From Rhodococcoides kyotonense (lineage in GTDB: Bacteria; Actinomycetota; Actinomycetes; Mycobacteriales; Mycobacteriaceae): DNA of 64,000 nucleotides. The notes beneath the pieces were generated by a model. That model was not told the origin of the DNA. It worked only from the letters and a program-made list of their open reading frames with translations, and ran no database searches. The position numbers were made by a program, and so were the translations under genes. The stretch is taken from assembly GCF_900188125.1 (NCBI RefSeq), contig NZ_FZOW01000010.1, forward strand, positions 62,001 through 126,000, given 5' to 3'. This document shows, in pieces, positions 1 through 9,540 of this stretch (position 1 is the stretch's first letter; every line of letters begins with the position of its first letter).

Positions 1-879
1 GGTGCCTGCTGCGGTGATGGCCTGCTGGTACACGTGGTCCACCAGGTCGCCGGCCGCGAACACGCCCTCGATGGACGTGGCCGAGGATGGCGACGCGACC
101 TTCACGTATCCGGCGTCGTCGAGCTCGACCTGGCCTTTGACGAGTTCGCTACGCGGATCGTGACCGATAGCGACGAACATGCCGGTGATATCCAAGGTCG
201 AGGTCTCTCCGGCAGCGTTCTCCAAGGTGAGACCCGTCACCGACGTGTCGCCCAACACCTCGAGCACCTTGGTGTCGGTCAGGAAACGGATCTTGTCGTT
301 GTTCTTCGCGCGTTCGAGCATGATGCGCGATGCTCGGAATTCGCTGCGACGGTGAACGATCGTGACGCTGCGAGCGAAACGGGTCAGGAACGTGGCCTCT
401 TCCATCGCGGAATCGCCACCGCCGATGACGGCGATGTCCTGGTCGCGGAAGAAGAATCCGTCACACGTCGCACAAGCGCTGACGCCGCGACCGAGCAGCT
501 TCTCCTCACCGGGAATGTTCAGGTATCGCGCAGCTGCGCCCATCGCGAGGATGACGGCGCGCGCCTGATACGTTTCGCCACCGGCAGAGACGGTCTTGAT
601 CTCGCCACTGAGGTTCAACTCTTCGACGTCTTCGGTGCGGATGTCGGCTCCGAAGCGCTTCGCCTGCTCACGCATCTGTTCCATCAGATCCGGACCCATG
701 ATGCCGTCGCGGAATCCGGGGAAGTTCTCGACGTCGGTCGTGGTCATGAGAGCACCACCGAACTGTGTTCCTTCGAACAGAATCGGCTCCAGCTCAGCCC
801 TGGCTGCGTACACACCTGCGGTGTATCCGGCCGGTCCCGAGCCGACGATGATGAGATCGTGAACCTTGGGCGTAGTCAT
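1..879 (-). CDS. trxB: Thioredoxin reductase (partial, C-terminus outside window)
   Basis: NADPH- and FAD-dependent reductase that reduces thioredoxin in the cytosol. The first 293 residues are visible; the C-terminus is cut by the window edge. The FAD-binding [10 protein letters not shown] motif follows the N-terminal strand, and the redox-active Cys-Ala-Thr-Cys is at residues 136-139 followed by Asp-Gly, which is diagnostic for low-molecular-weight TrxB. The start is ATG at 879. It is the last visible gene of the sigM / anti-sigma / trxB series, matching the mycobacterial sigM-trxB2 neighbourhood. It has its own upstream gap of 152 bp with an ECF-type promoter (935-961), so oxidative (disulfide) stress control is likely. 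Confidence 0.95.
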   Translation of the reverse strand, partial: MTTPKVHDLIIVGSGPAGYTAGVYAARAELEPILFEGTQFGGALMTTTDVENFPGFRDGIMGPDLMEQMREQAKRFGADIRTEDVEELNLSGEIKTVSAGGETYQARAVILAMGAAARYLNIPGEEKLLGRGVSACATCDGFFFRDQDIAVIGGGDSAMEEATFLTRFARSVTIVHRRSEFRASRIMLERAKNNDKIRFLTDTKVLEVLGDTSVTGLTLENAAGETSTLDITGMFVAIGHDPRSELVKGQVELDDAGYVKVASPSSATSIEGVFAAGDLVDHVYQQAITAAGT

Positions 880-934
880 GCGGGCCTTCCGATAGATGTT
901 CTGTGCCGACGAGGGTGCTGCCGACGGATATGAC

Positions 935-961
935 AACACCAGGGTAGAGGGTGTTGTTCCC
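935..961 (-). promoter_or_regulatory. SigH/SigR-type ECF promoter of trxB
   Basis: Read on the minus strand, GGGAAC (956-961) is followed after exactly 18 nt by GTT (935-937), matching the GGGAAT/C-N18-GTT pattern of disulfide-stress ECF sigma factors (Streptomyces SigR, mycobacterial SigH). It lies about 55 nt upstream of the trxB start. The spacer holds an inverted repeat, CAACACC (934-940) / GGTGTTG (950-956). The assignment is by motif only. Confidence 0.6.
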
Positions 962-1031
962 AGCGGGCTCGAGGCGCAAACGACAGCGGTGACTTCAGCC
1001 CACGACGGTGCTGCCGAAGGGACGACGAGGT

Positions 1032-1736
1032 TCAGCTCAGGTCACGGCGAAACAGCGGATTCGGGTCGCCCGTCCCGCAGCCGGAGCCGACGGCCAGAAC
1101 AGTGAGGCCGGCCTCGGGGCTGCGAGACAGGACCAACATGGTGCCCGCATGGCCGTCGATGTCGACGGGCGCCGCGCCGAGAACCGTGCTGGATCGGTCG
1201 ATTCCGTTGGCCTGCAGACAATCCGGGAGATCCCCGGAATCGATGAGCTGCACCGGATCTCGCTGTGCCATCACCGAATTGACGACCGAATCGTCGATGT
1301 CGGACGATTCGAGGGTCAGAACGGGCTTCTCGGCGACGACGTCGGGCTCGGATGTGTCGGAGCTGTGAACGAAAATGCTTGTGGCAGTGGCGATCACAAC
1401 GAGCACTGCGGCAGCGATCCCGAGCAACCGAACGGAACGACGGCGGGAACGCGCACGTCCGATCGTGGGAATACCGGCGCCGGCAAGGGTGCGATCGATA
1501 CGTTCGGCGATGTCCGGAGGCATCGGCTCCCCGGCGTCGAGGTCCGCTCCGAGATCTCCGAGACGGGCGGACACCGCGTCGAGCGCAGCGAGGACCCGCC
1601 TGGCGTCTGCGTCCGCTTCGACGATCGGCCACAGTTGGTCGCTGACGGATCGCGGCAGAACGCCTGCATGCAAGTCGGCCAACAACTCGAGTGAGTACGG
1701 CGCGACGGGTAGTGGCTCGGTACCGCGTGACGTCAC
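1032..1736 (-). CDS. Membrane anti-sigma factor of SigM (RsmA-like)
   Basis: Predicted anti-sigma factor holding SigM inactive at the membrane. The 234-residue protein has a soluble N-terminal half (about 1-95), an Arg-rich stretch, one hydrophobic segment at about 103-123, and an extracytoplasmic C-terminal half. There is little recognisable sequence motif; the identification rests on position directly downstream of sigM (58-bp gap) and before trxB, as in mycobacteria (Rv3912), plus the one-membrane-segment architecture. I chose GTG at 1736 because GGAGAGGAGAC lies just upstream of it; an in-frame GTG at 1760 would put that Shine-Dalgarno inside the gene. Confidence 0.75.
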   Translation of the reverse strand: MTSRGTEPLPVAPYSLELLADLHAGVLPRSVSDQLWPIVEADADARRVLAALDAVSARLGDLGADLDAGEPMPPDIAERIDRTLAGAGIPTIGRARSRRRSVRLLGIAAAVLVVIATATSIFVHSSDTSEPDVVAEKPVLTLESSDIDDSVVNSVMAQRDPVQLIDSGDLPDCLQANGIDRSSTVLGAAPVDIDGHAGTMLVLSRSPEAGLTVLAVGSGCGTGDPNPLFRRDLS

Positions 1737-1794
1737 TGCGGTCTCCTCTCCCCTGCGCACATATGCCTACACAGGGTAAGACGTGATGAAACGG

Positions 1795-2388
1795 CTATCG
1801 GTTCCCGTCGTCGCGCAAGTCCTGCAGCTGCACCGCCAACTTCTGTCTGGCTCTGGCGCAGCGACTCTTGATCGTCCCGGTCGGGACGCCGAGCAGCGCG
1901 GCCGCGTCGGCGACCGAGTAACCCTCCATGTCGACGGCGACGACAGCGGCGCGTTGTTCCGGAGGAAGCGCCATGAGCGCGGTGCGCACCTCGATGGACG
2001 TCTCGACGTCGGACATACGGTCTCTGGCATCTGCCGGTTCCTGCACGTCGGCGTCGGTGAGCGGCGTCGTCGGCCTCGACCGATTGCGTCGGATTCGGTC
2101 CAGGCATGCGTTGACGACGATCTTGTGCAACCAACTTCGTACCGCCGCGTCGGCTCGAAAGGACCCGGCCGTGCGGTGGGCCGACAACAGCGCCTCCTGC
2201 AGGGCGTCGGCGGCGTCCTCCGAGGTGTAGCTGGTCCGACGAGCCGTCATCCACAAGTGTTCGTGATGACGATGCACCAGTGCTGAGAACGCGTCGGGGT
2301 CCCCCCGAACGTGAGCGGTCAGCAGTTCGACATCGGACCGCCCGCTGAGAAGCCCCCCGGCCTCTCTGTTGATCCCGAAAATCCCCAT
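1795..2388 (-). CDS. sigM: ECF RNA polymerase sigma factor SigM
   Basis: Extracytoplasmic-function sigma factor of 197 residues. Region 2 covers roughly residues 20-90 (including the LQEALLSAHR segment that contacts core polymerase and the -10) and region 4 roughly 130-185, ending in a helix-turn-helix with VPTGTIKSR, typical of ECF region 4.2. In mycobacteria SigM responds to late-stage and envelope conditions. It lies between murJ (terminator in the gap) and its anti-sigma gene, so the pair is probably its own transcript. The start at 2388 gives MGIFG; the nearby in-frame alternatives are internal. Confidence 0.88.
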   Translation of the reverse strand: MGIFGINREAGGLLSGRSDVELLTAHVRGDPDAFSALVHRHHEHLWMTARRTSYTSEDAADALQEALLSAHRTAGSFRADAAVRSWLHKIVVNACLDRIRRNRSRPTTPLTDADVQEPADARDRMSDVETSIEVRTALMALPPEQRAAVVAVDMEGYSVADAAALLGVPTGTIKSRCARARQKLAVQLQDLRDDGNR

Positions 2389-2455
2389 ACGAAAACGGCT
2401 CCCCCCGTGTTACCGCATTGGGGAGAGCCTAGGCCATCGAGACCGAAGAGTACGA

Positions 2456-2498
2456 AACGTTCGGATTCACCTACGTCGCGCAGGTGAATCCGAGCGTT
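2456..2498. terminator. Hairpin between murJ and sigM
   Basis: AACGTTCGGATTCACCT (2456-2472) pairs with AGGTGAATCCGAGCGTT (2482-2498) around a 9-nt loop, with one G-T type mismatch. A T-run follows on the plus strand. It sits 14 nt after the murJ stop on the minus strand and before sigM, so it probably separates the murJ and sigM transcripts. Confidence 0.7.
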
Positions 2499-2511
2499 TT
2501 TCGGTACTTCG

Positions 2512-5500
2512 TCAGGATCGAGCAGTGAAACCGAAGTCCGCGATCGCCGACTGGTTGCGTCCGCCATCGGTGCTCAAACCGGTGATCCACAGCAGCACGT
2601 GGTCCGTGGGTTCGGTGGCGTTCAGTGGAATGTCGGTGACACCTTCGCCGAGTGTCGCCTGTCCGATCACCGTTGTGTCGGCCAAGCTGGGCGAGTCACT
2701 CGGCGCCGACCGAATCTCGACGACGGTTCCGGGCGACGGCGAGTTCACGAACGCACTCGTCAGCACTTGTGACGACGGCAGTGTGGCGAGCAGGCCGACA
2801 CCGTTCTTCAGCGCCGGGAACGGCTGGAAGTAGGCATCCGTCTGCCAGACCGTCGACGGGTCACCGTCGATGGCGTTGCCCGACGTCGCGGCGCTGTCCG
2901 CACTGCCCTGTGGTGAGAACACCTCGACCGAGTCGATGGTGACGGGAGCGGCGGCGGGTGCAGGTGCGCCCTCGGGCGCCCCGGGTACTGCAGGAGCGGT
3001 GGCACTCGTCGTCAGTCCGAAGTCCTGTTCGGTCAACGGCTCGTCGGAGCTGCCGCCTGCGAGGAACGTGAACAGCCAGTATCCGGCGAAGCCGAGCACC
3101 ACGACCGTGAGGACACCGAGAACGACCAAGGCGATGTTGGTGCGCTTGGACCGGAGCTGTTGTGCTGCAGCCTCTTCCGGGTCGGCAAGTGAATGTCCCG
3201 ACGCACCGGCCGGGCGCTGTCCGAGCCGGAGCGCGGGCATCAGGTCGGTCTTGTCGTTGACGACGGCGGCCTGGTCGAGAACGTGCTGAACCGTTGCGGC
3301 AGTGCGGATTCCGCTGTTCTGCTCGAGCGCGCGAACCGCGACGGCCGAGATCTCGAACGGCACGTCCGACCGAATGCGACGCGGCTCGACCGCACTTCCG
3401 TTCGCATCGCGATCGGCGGGCTTCATTCCACCCACGGCGCGCGGGGGCGCTCCGGGACGGTCGGAGGCGTCGGCGATGGGCCATCGAGCGGTGATCAGCG
3501 CGTAGAGCATCGCGCCGAGCCCACGCACGTCGGACGACGGATCTGCGTCGGCCAGGGTCGCCGGGAAGGCAAGGACGGCGTTGCCGCTCGTGCTGATGCG
3601 GACACGATCGGGGTGGTCGATCGACAGCGCGCCACCGCTGCGGTGTGCTGCCTCGGCTGCCGCGGCAAGTGCCTTGATGGCACGAGCTGCACCCGTCGGC
3701 GACGGGACGGTGTCGGCCATCTCGCGGAGCGAGCGTCCTGGCGTCCATTCGGCGACGACGATGCCGCCCGAGCTGCCGCGGACGACGTCGAGCACGCGGG
3801 CGAGGCCGGGTGAGTTGATGCGTCCGAGACGCAGGGTCCTGGACAGGATCGCCTGCGGTCCTTCGGGACGATCAGGCGACACCGAGGTCGCTTGCTGATC
3901 GGCATCGACGAACGTCAGGGCGACTTCCCGGTCCAGCTTGACGTCGTGGGCCTGCCAGAACTTGAGTCCGCGTGCACCTCCGTGCGGAGCGAGCAGGCGG
4001 TAGCGTCCACCGGCCACCGATGCGCCGGGGATGAGCTTCGGCCCGCGCAGCGAGCGCGCCGGTTCGGACGGCGCTGCGACGGACGGCGTCTGTGCCGTGC
4101 GTGCGTCGGCACCCGCAGCAGGGGCGTCGGGCTTCTCGGCCGGTTCGGCTTCGGGCTTCTCGGGGGCCTTGTCCGCGGCAGCCTTCTCGACTACAGGCTT
4201 CTCGGCCGCCGACTTCTCGGCCGCAGCCTTCGTCGGGGCAGTCTCCTCGGTCGGTGCCTGTGCGACGTCCTCGTCCTTCGGCGGCGTCACGGCATCGCTC
4301 TTCTTCTCGGACGTCGACGACGGCTCGACCTGGGCGGATGTGGCCTTTGATCGCTCGTCGACCTCGACCCCTCCGGTCGCTCGGTCGGTGCCACCGGCAG
4401 TGGAATCGGCCGTCCCCCCAGCCACATCGTCGTCCGTCACTCTCTCTCCTTCGCGCGCGTGTTCCCCGAGTTGTACCGCATGCCTGCTCTCGCGGGGCTG
4501 ACCTGCAGAAGATGACGTCCCGGTCCGCCGGGGTCCAGGGTACGGGAGTCGTTGCTCCGCAGTCTCCCATGCAGTGGCTGAGCCGACGACCGGTATCGAA
4601 TCGGTAATTTCGGGCGTAGCGGTCACGGATTCGGGTGTCCGTCCGCGAACCTTCCGCACCAGACGGCTGATCGCGACCGTCACGGCAAGTACCTCGGGAA
4701 TCCGGCCGAACCACAGGATGCCGAACGTGATGCCGAGCATCAGTACCGCGCAGATTCCGACGCGCAACATCGCCCCGATCATGCCCAGGGGTTCGGTGAG
4801 TCCGCCCAGGTCGACGATGCGGTCGATGGCGAGCATGGCCGTTCCGCCTGCAGCGGACGCGAGAAGAACCATCCAGATGGTCTTGCCTACGTTGATCATG
4901 CGCAGGTCTCCGAGGCTGCGATGCAGCAGGAATCCGCCGATGCAGGCCCCGACCACGAATCCGAGACCGTTCGCGACACCCAGCCACAACACGACCTGCT
5001 GGTCGTCGGACGCGACGACCGGTGCGAGAGCGGAGAGTGCGATCTTCACGCCGGTGATGCCGAGAATGATCCACGTCGGTGTCCATGCCTGTTCCCTGGC
5101 GTAGAACACGCGCAAATGGATGAGGACGAGCGCGTACGGGATCAGCGTGAATGCCGACCAGCTGACTGCTTCACCGAGGCGAGGTGCGTCGTCGGCGAAG
5201 TTGCCGAAGCCGAAGAGCGCCTCGCCGACCCACGGCCCGGCGAACGTCAGGAACACGACGATCGGCACGAGGGCGACGAGCGTGAGCCTGGTCGCAACGG
5301 ACAGGTCGTCGACGACGGCAGGGGTGTCACCGTTCGCGGCGTTGCGGCTCAGTCTCGGCATGATCGCGGTCAACACGGTGACGCCGAGGATGCCGTACGG
5401 CAACTGCAGCAGGATCCATGCCTGCGAGTAGATGGCCGGGCCTGCGGCGTCGGCACCCGCGGAGATGCGCGTCGCGAAGACGAGGCCCGCCTGGCTGATG

Positions 5501-6504
5501 ACGACGTAGAGAATGATCGCGGCGGCCATCCCGCCGAATGCTTTGAGGCGGGCGTCGAATCCCCACAGTGGCCTCAGGTCGATCTTCTCGCGGCGCAGGG
5601 CCGGAATCAGTGCGGTTACCTGCGTGATCACACCGGCCGTGACGCCGAGGCCCAGGATGAGGATGTGCGGATCGCTCATCTTCACCGGATCGAGCGTGAT
5701 CTCACCGGGGACGAAGAAGTAGAGCGAGAAAATACCGAGAACGACGAGGTTGTTCCACACCGGCGCCCAGGCACCGGGCCGGAAGTTCTGGCGCGTGTTC
5801 AGTATGGCCGTCAGCAGGCCGGACAACCCGTAGAACAGAATCGCGGGCAGCAGCAGATAGGACAGAGCCGTGGTCAGATCACTGCTCACCTTTGCCGTGT
5901 CGTCGATCAGCATCCTGCTCAGGAGCGGCGCGCTGATCGTGGCGATGACCGCGACCACGAACAGCATCGTGAACGCGACGGTGAACAGTCTTCGGACGAA
6001 GGACGTGCCGCCGTCGGCATCCTCCATCTCGGCGCGCACGAGCACGGGAACGACGATGGCCGTCAGAACCGCTCCGAGGACGAGCTCGGAGATCATGTTC
6101 GGCAGGATCGTCGCCGACGTGAACGAACTGGCGATCGCACCGCCGAGGATCGCCAGCATGACGACCTGTTTGAAGAACCCGGTGATCCGGCTGACGAGCG
6201 TCGCGACAGCGATGGACCCGGTCGACGCCAGCAGACTCTTCTGCGGCTTCGGCGCGGGCTTCTCCGGTTCGGGCGTTGCTACCGGCGGATAGTCCTCGTC
6301 GCGGAAGCGAGGAATGAGCTGCGTGACGGAGTTGTCCGGGGCCGGGCCGCCGTCAGGCGACGGCGGGGCCGGGTAGCTGCGCATCTCGCGGACCGGTTCG
6401 CGCTCCCACGGCGCCTGCCGGGGAGGCGTCGTGCGGCGAAAGACCTGTGCAGCGGGCAGCCGACCACGTGGGACGTCCCCTTCGTACGGGATGTTCCCGG
6501 TCAT
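2512..6504 (-). CDS. murJ: Lipid II flippase MurJ fused to pseudokinase and extracellular domain
   Basis: Flips the peptidoglycan precursor lipid II across the membrane. The 1330-residue protein has a Pro-rich cytoplasmic leader (1-90), a MurJ/MviN polytopic domain (about 90-620), an Ala/Glu/Lys-rich low-complexity linker (about 640-820), a kinase-like domain (about 823-1090), one membrane segment (about 1122-1150) and an extracellular discoidin-like domain to the C-terminus. This is the mycobacterial MviN (Rv3910) architecture, where the pseudokinase recruits FhaA. Kinase key residues are missing: the VAIK position reads VALTFVDAD and the HRD position HRSGG. ATG at 6504 overlaps the preceding stop as ATGA, implying translational coupling to the DUF6049 gene. 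Confidence 0.92.
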   Translation of the reverse strand: MTGNIPYEGDVPRGRLPAAQVFRRTTPPRQAPWEREPVREMRSYPAPPSPDGGPAPDNSVTQLIPRFRDEDYPPVATPEPEKPAPKPQKSLLASTGSIAVATLVSRITGFFKQVVMLAILGGAIASSFTSATILPNMISELVLGAVLTAIVVPVLVRAEMEDADGGTSFVRRLFTVAFTMLFVVAVIATISAPLLSRMLIDDTAKVSSDLTTALSYLLLPAILFYGLSGLLTAILNTRQNFRPGAWAPVWNNLVVLGIFSLYFFVPGEITLDPVKMSDPHILILGLGVTAGVITQVTALIPALRREKIDLRPLWGFDARLKAFGGMAAAIILYVVISQAGLVFATRISAGADAAGPAIYSQAWILLQLPYGILGVTVLTAIMPRLSRNAANGDTPAVVDDLSVATRLTLVALVPIVVFLTFAGPWVGEALFGFGNFADDAPRLGEAVSWSAFTLIPYALVLIHLRVFYAREQAWTPTWIILGITGVKIALSALAPVVASDDQQVVLWLGVANGLGFVVGACIGGFLLHRSLGDLRMINVGKTIWMVLLASAAGGTAMLAIDRIVDLGGLTEPLGMIGAMLRVGICAVLMLGITFGILWFGRIPEVLAVTVAISRLVRKVRGRTPESVTATPEITDSIPVVGSATAWETAEQRLPYPGPRRTGTSSSAGQPRESRHAVQLGEHAREGERVTDDDVAGGTADSTAGGTDRATGGVEVDERSKATSAQVEPSSTSEKKSDAVTPPKDEDVAQAPTEETAPTKAAAEKSAAEKPVVEKAAADKAPEKPEAEPAEKPDAPAAGADARTAQTPSVAAPSEPARSLRGPKLIPGASVAGGRYRLLAPHGGARGLKFWQAHDVKLDREVALTFVDADQQATSVSPDRPEGPQAILSRTLRLGRINSPGLARVLDVVRGSSGGIVVAEWTPGRSLREMADTVPSPTGAARAIKALAAAAEAAHRSGGALSIDHPDRVRISTSGNAVLAFPATLADADPSSDVRGLGAMLYALITARWPIADASDRPGAPPRAVGGMKPADRDANGSAVEPRRIRSDVPFEISAVAVRALEQNSGIRTAATVQHVLDQAAVVNDKTDLMPALRLGQRPAGASGHSLADPEEAAAQQLRSKRTNIALVVLGVLTVVVLGFAGYWLFTFLAGGSSDEPLTEQDFGLTTSATAPAVPGAPEGAPAPAAAPVTIDSVEVFSPQGSADSAATSGNAIDGDPSTVWQTDAYFQPFPALKNGVGLLATLPSSQVLTSAFVNSPSPGTVVEIRSAPSDSPSLADTTVIGQATLGEGVTDIPLNATEPTDHVLLWITGLSTDGGRNQSAIADFGFTARS

Positions 6505-8849
6505 GGTCGTTCGTACCCTTCGTCGGCCGGGTCGGGTTGCCCCCTGAACCTGTGCCACAGTCGGCGCCCTGCGAGCAACAGCAGAAGGACTCCAGCGCAG
6601 GCGGTGATGATCGCCAGAGCCTGTCCGTACGCATTCGACCGTACGGACACTGTTGTCGCTTCGCCCAATTGTTGCCCGTCGAGGGTCGTCAACGCGAAAT
6701 CGACAGAGAGATTACGGGTGTCGTCGACCTGCGCGGGAACGGTGATCGTCCGGCTTCCGCGGGCGGGAAGAGCCGTCGTACCGACGTCGGAGATGGTCAT
6801 TTCCGCTGGTGCGTCGACCTCGAGCCGCACGTTGACCGGAACCGGAAGGTCGTTTCGCGCGACGAGCAGCAACGGACTCTGCTCCGACGCCAGCGTGTAG
6901 ACGCCGCCGGGAGCGACGACCGTCACTGCGTCGAACATCGAATCCACCGAGGATTCCGACGCGTCGAGCCGCGCGCGTGCCATGTCCGACGCGTATGCCG
7001 GATTCGTGTCGCGTCCTGCGGTCGTGAGTGCGCGCAGCAGGTCCTCACGCAGCGGCGCGGTGTAGAGCCGCGGCGTCAGCGCCGATTGAGGATCCTCGAC
7101 GAGCGACGCACGAAGGGACTCGATTCGCGCAGACTGCGCGCGGACGCGGTCTTCGAGGTAGACGTCGCGATCCGCCTGAGACACCGTCCGTGCCTCGACG
7201 GGCATTCCCGTCGGCGCTTCGGCGATCAGAGTCGTCAGTGGCCGCGGTGTCGCGAGACCGGACCTAAGCATCGACGAGATCGACGACAGAATGGTCGTCG
7301 GTTCGTCGCCCCCTGCGGTCCAGTACTGCGGCGGCGCGATCGTCACGGCACGCGGCGACCCGGTCGGAGCCTCGAGTGCGTGATAGAACATGGCGCCGAC
7401 GGCATCCTGCAGTCGTGCGGTCCGGGAGTCCTGCGTCAGATCGAATCGTTGATCCTCGGGCGTGAACTCGGGCGTCGACGGCACCTCGCCGACGCCTGCC
7501 AACGCCGTTGCCGACGCCGAGTCGAACACCGTCGTGTTCAGCGGCGCGTCGACCGTGCTGCCACCCGCTACAGCGGCGACGCCACCCGCAGCCGCCGGGG
7601 CGACGCTGTTGTCGGCGAGCAGCGCAGTGCTCGAGCCTGTCGACCGCACGGCCGCAGCCGCAGGCGCACCCAGTTGTCCCGACGCGCTCCACACGATGTC
7701 GCGAACCGACGTCACGCCGAGCAGTGAATCCACGATGTCCGACGGCGAATCCAGCGCGCTCGCCGCGAGCGTGGCGTCACCGACGTGGCCGATCGCATCG
7801 AGATCGACCTGCGCGAACGGTACGGCGGTGACACACATCGACCCGGCCACTGCCTGCAGCCGCGACAGCCACGCTGCGGCCGCGTCGCTGCCCGTGCCCT
7901 CTCGCGTCGGTCCGTCCGGGTCCGCTGGATCTTCGACGACGAGATAGCCGCGCTGCATGTTGGCGACGGTGACGAGCAGATCGGGGTCGATCGCCAGACA
8001 CATGCTGTCGGCCAGTCGATTCTCCGGATCGAGTTGATCCGTCGTCGTGAATTCGACGGCTTGAAGCAGTTCGTCGAGTCGGCCGCCCGTGGCGAGTTCA
8101 CCGGCGAGTTCGTCGTCGACGAGCTTGACCTTGTCCTCGAGCGTTCCTGGATTGCCTGCCGCGAGTCGAGGCTTGTCGGCGAGCGGCCACAGAACCGTCG
8201 TCGCGACGGGTTCGGCGGTGCTCGGCGGGAGGGGTACCGACGTCGGGTCGGTCGGGTCGCGCGGCACGCCGGTGACGGGGAGCAGGAATCGGGCGTCGTC
8301 GAGTCGCGCGGTTCCACCGTATTCGGGAGTGCCGTTGACGTTGAGAAGCAGTGGATAGACACCGGGTGTGTCGATGTTCAACGACGGGGCTGTGGTGCTG
8401 CGGAGGGGCATCGAGACGACGAATTGTGTGCTTGCTCCGCGCTCGAGGCTGTCGGCGACGTTCTGGAACTCGCCCGTGTAGGGGTATTCCTGCTGGTCCA
8501 GGGACAGAGTCGTGCGTAGCTCGGACGGCTGGGCGACGGCGTCGGCCCCTTGCATGCGAACGCTGATGTCGTCGACGCGTCGGTCGCCGGTATTGGTGAC
8601 GGTCGCGCGAACGGTCACGAACGGTTCGCTGCTGGTGGTCACCGTTCCGGGTGCCACGGTGTCGATCGACAGTTCGAGGAACTGATTTCCTCGGGTGGTC
8701 TCGGGGAGATCGCTGTCACTCGATTGATAGGTGACCTCGGTGCTCGACGACGGGTCGGAGGCGTCGGGCTCCTGCGCGAGTGCCACCGATGGCGTCAGCG
8801 CAAGAAGAACTGCGGTCAATGCGGCCGCAGTGACCCGTGGGAGCTGCAC
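6501..8849 (-). CDS. Secreted/anchored DUF6049 family protein
   Basis: Large exported protein of unknown function, 782 residues. It has a signal peptide (residues 1-25, Ala-Leu-Ala cleavage region), a long extracytoplasmic part rich in Ser/Thr/Val beta-type sequence, one C-terminal membrane helix (about 745-765) and a short basic tail. The position immediately upstream of murJ and downstream of a NUDIX gene matches mycobacterial Rv3909. The start is GTG at 8849, 3 nt after the NUDIX stop, and the stop overlaps the murJ ATG. Conserved coupling with murJ suggests a role in envelope assembly, but nothing in the sequence gives a catalytic function. Confidence 0.82.
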   Translation of the reverse strand: MQLPRVTAAALTAVLLALTPSVALAQEPDASDPSSSTEVTYQSSDSDLPETTRGNQFLELSIDTVAPGTVTTSSEPFVTVRATVTNTGDRRVDDISVRMQGADAVAQPSELRTTLSLDQQEYPYTGEFQNVADSLERGASTQFVVSMPLRSTTAPSLNIDTPGVYPLLLNVNGTPEYGGTARLDDARFLLPVTGVPRDPTDPTSVPLPPSTAEPVATTVLWPLADKPRLAAGNPGTLEDKVKLVDDELAGELATGGRLDELLQAVEFTTTDQLDPENRLADSMCLAIDPDLLVTVANMQRGYLVVEDPADPDGPTREGTGSDAAAAWLSRLQAVAGSMCVTAVPFAQVDLDAIGHVGDATLAASALDSPSDIVDSLLGVTSVRDIVWSASGQLGAPAAAAVRSTGSSTALLADNSVAPAAAGGVAAVAGGSTVDAPLNTTVFDSASATALAGVGEVPSTPEFTPEDQRFDLTQDSRTARLQDAVGAMFYHALEAPTGSPRAVTIAPPQYWTAGGDEPTTILSSISSMLRSGLATPRPLTTLIAEAPTGMPVEARTVSQADRDVYLEDRVRAQSARIESLRASLVEDPQSALTPRLYTAPLREDLLRALTTAGRDTNPAYASDMARARLDASESSVDSMFDAVTVVAPGGVYTLASEQSPLLLVARNDLPVPVNVRLEVDAPAEMTISDVGTTALPARGSRTITVPAQVDDTRNLSVDFALTTLDGQQLGEATTVSVRSNAYGQALAIITACAGVLLLLLAGRRLWHRFRGQPDPADEGYERP

Positions 8850-8852
8850 TTC

Positions 8853-9410
8853 TCACTCCCTGCCGACGGGCGTCTCGGGGTCCGGCTTGCTCATGCCCTC
8901 GATCAGTTGGCTGGCGATCGCAGCGAGCTTCCGTTCGTCTGCATAGGCGAGTTTGGAGTTCAGCTCACTCAGCGGCACCCATGCCACCTCGGTGACCTCG
9001 ACGTCCTCGTCGGACAGTTCTCCGCCGAGGAAACGAAGAAGATAGTGGTGAACGGTCTTGTGCACACGTCGACCCTCGGTGACGAACCAGTAGTCGATGC
9101 TGCCCAACGACGCGAGAACGGAACCGCGGATGCCGGTCTCCTCGGCAACCTCACGCATCGCCGTCTGTTCTGCGGTCTCACCTTGCTCGATATGGCCCTT
9201 GGGCAGCGACCAGAGCAGCCGTCCGCGGCGGTCCGTGCGGCCGATGAGAGCGGCGCAACGCTGGGAAGGGGGGCCGTCCAGACCGTCGACCACCAGACCA
9301 CCGGCCGACGTTTCGCGCACCGTCCTGAGCCTCGGCTTCTCGGTATCGGCACGTGCGTTTCGCCGCCGCGGGTTGCGGCGGCTCCTGTTCGCACGCTCGC
9401 CAGAAGACAC
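8853..9410 (-). CDS. NUDIX hydrolase (MutT4-like)
   Basis: Mg2+-dependent hydrolase of nucleoside diphosphate-linked substrates. The 185-residue protein has a complete NUDIX box at about 72-94 (G-H-I-E-Q-G-E, then REVAEETGI), satisfying Gx5Ex7REUxEExGU. An Arg-rich tail precedes it. It is the first gene of the leftward block with DUF6049 and murJ (3-nt spacing) and diverges from pcnA, the arrangement of Rv3908 in mycobacteria. The true substrate cannot be read from the sequence. The start at 9410 is GTG. Confidence 0.88.
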   Translation of the reverse strand: MSSGERANRSRRNPRRRNARADTEKPRLRTVRETSAGGLVVDGLDGPPSQRCAALIGRTDRRGRLLWSLPKGHIEQGETAEQTAMREVAEETGIRGSVLASLGSIDYWFVTEGRRVHKTVHHYLLRFLGGELSDEDVEVTEVAWVPLSELNSKLAYADERKLAAIASQLIEGMSKPDPETPVGRE

Positions 9411-9526
9411 CCAATCAATACTAGAGGGAAAGACCGACCGATCAGACGATGCCGCACCGGGGTCGTTCCGCGGGCTCCACTCCTATCCGTATCGACACGG
9501 CCGTATCCAGCACACAGGCTCTCGCC

Positions 9527-9540
9527 TAGGCTCTATCCAC
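9527..9540 (+). promoter_or_regulatory. -10 element giving leaderless pcnA mRNA
   Basis: TAGGCT (9527-9532) lies 8 nt before the GTG start of pcnA, and no Shine-Dalgarno is present, so transcription should begin at or next to the start codon. No good -35 hexamer is visible. Confidence 0.45.

Noticed and set aside
4150..4350. Repetitive Ala/Glu/Lys codons as a possible tandem-repeat locus or CRISPR
   Set aside because: They are in frame within the murJ linker and have no spacer-repeat periodicity.
4921..6900. 659-codon open frame on the plus strand opposite murJ and the DUF6049 gene
   Set aside because: Arg/Asp/Gly/Gln-rich composition with no family signal; it is antisense to well-supported genes and reflects codon bias in GC-rich DNA.
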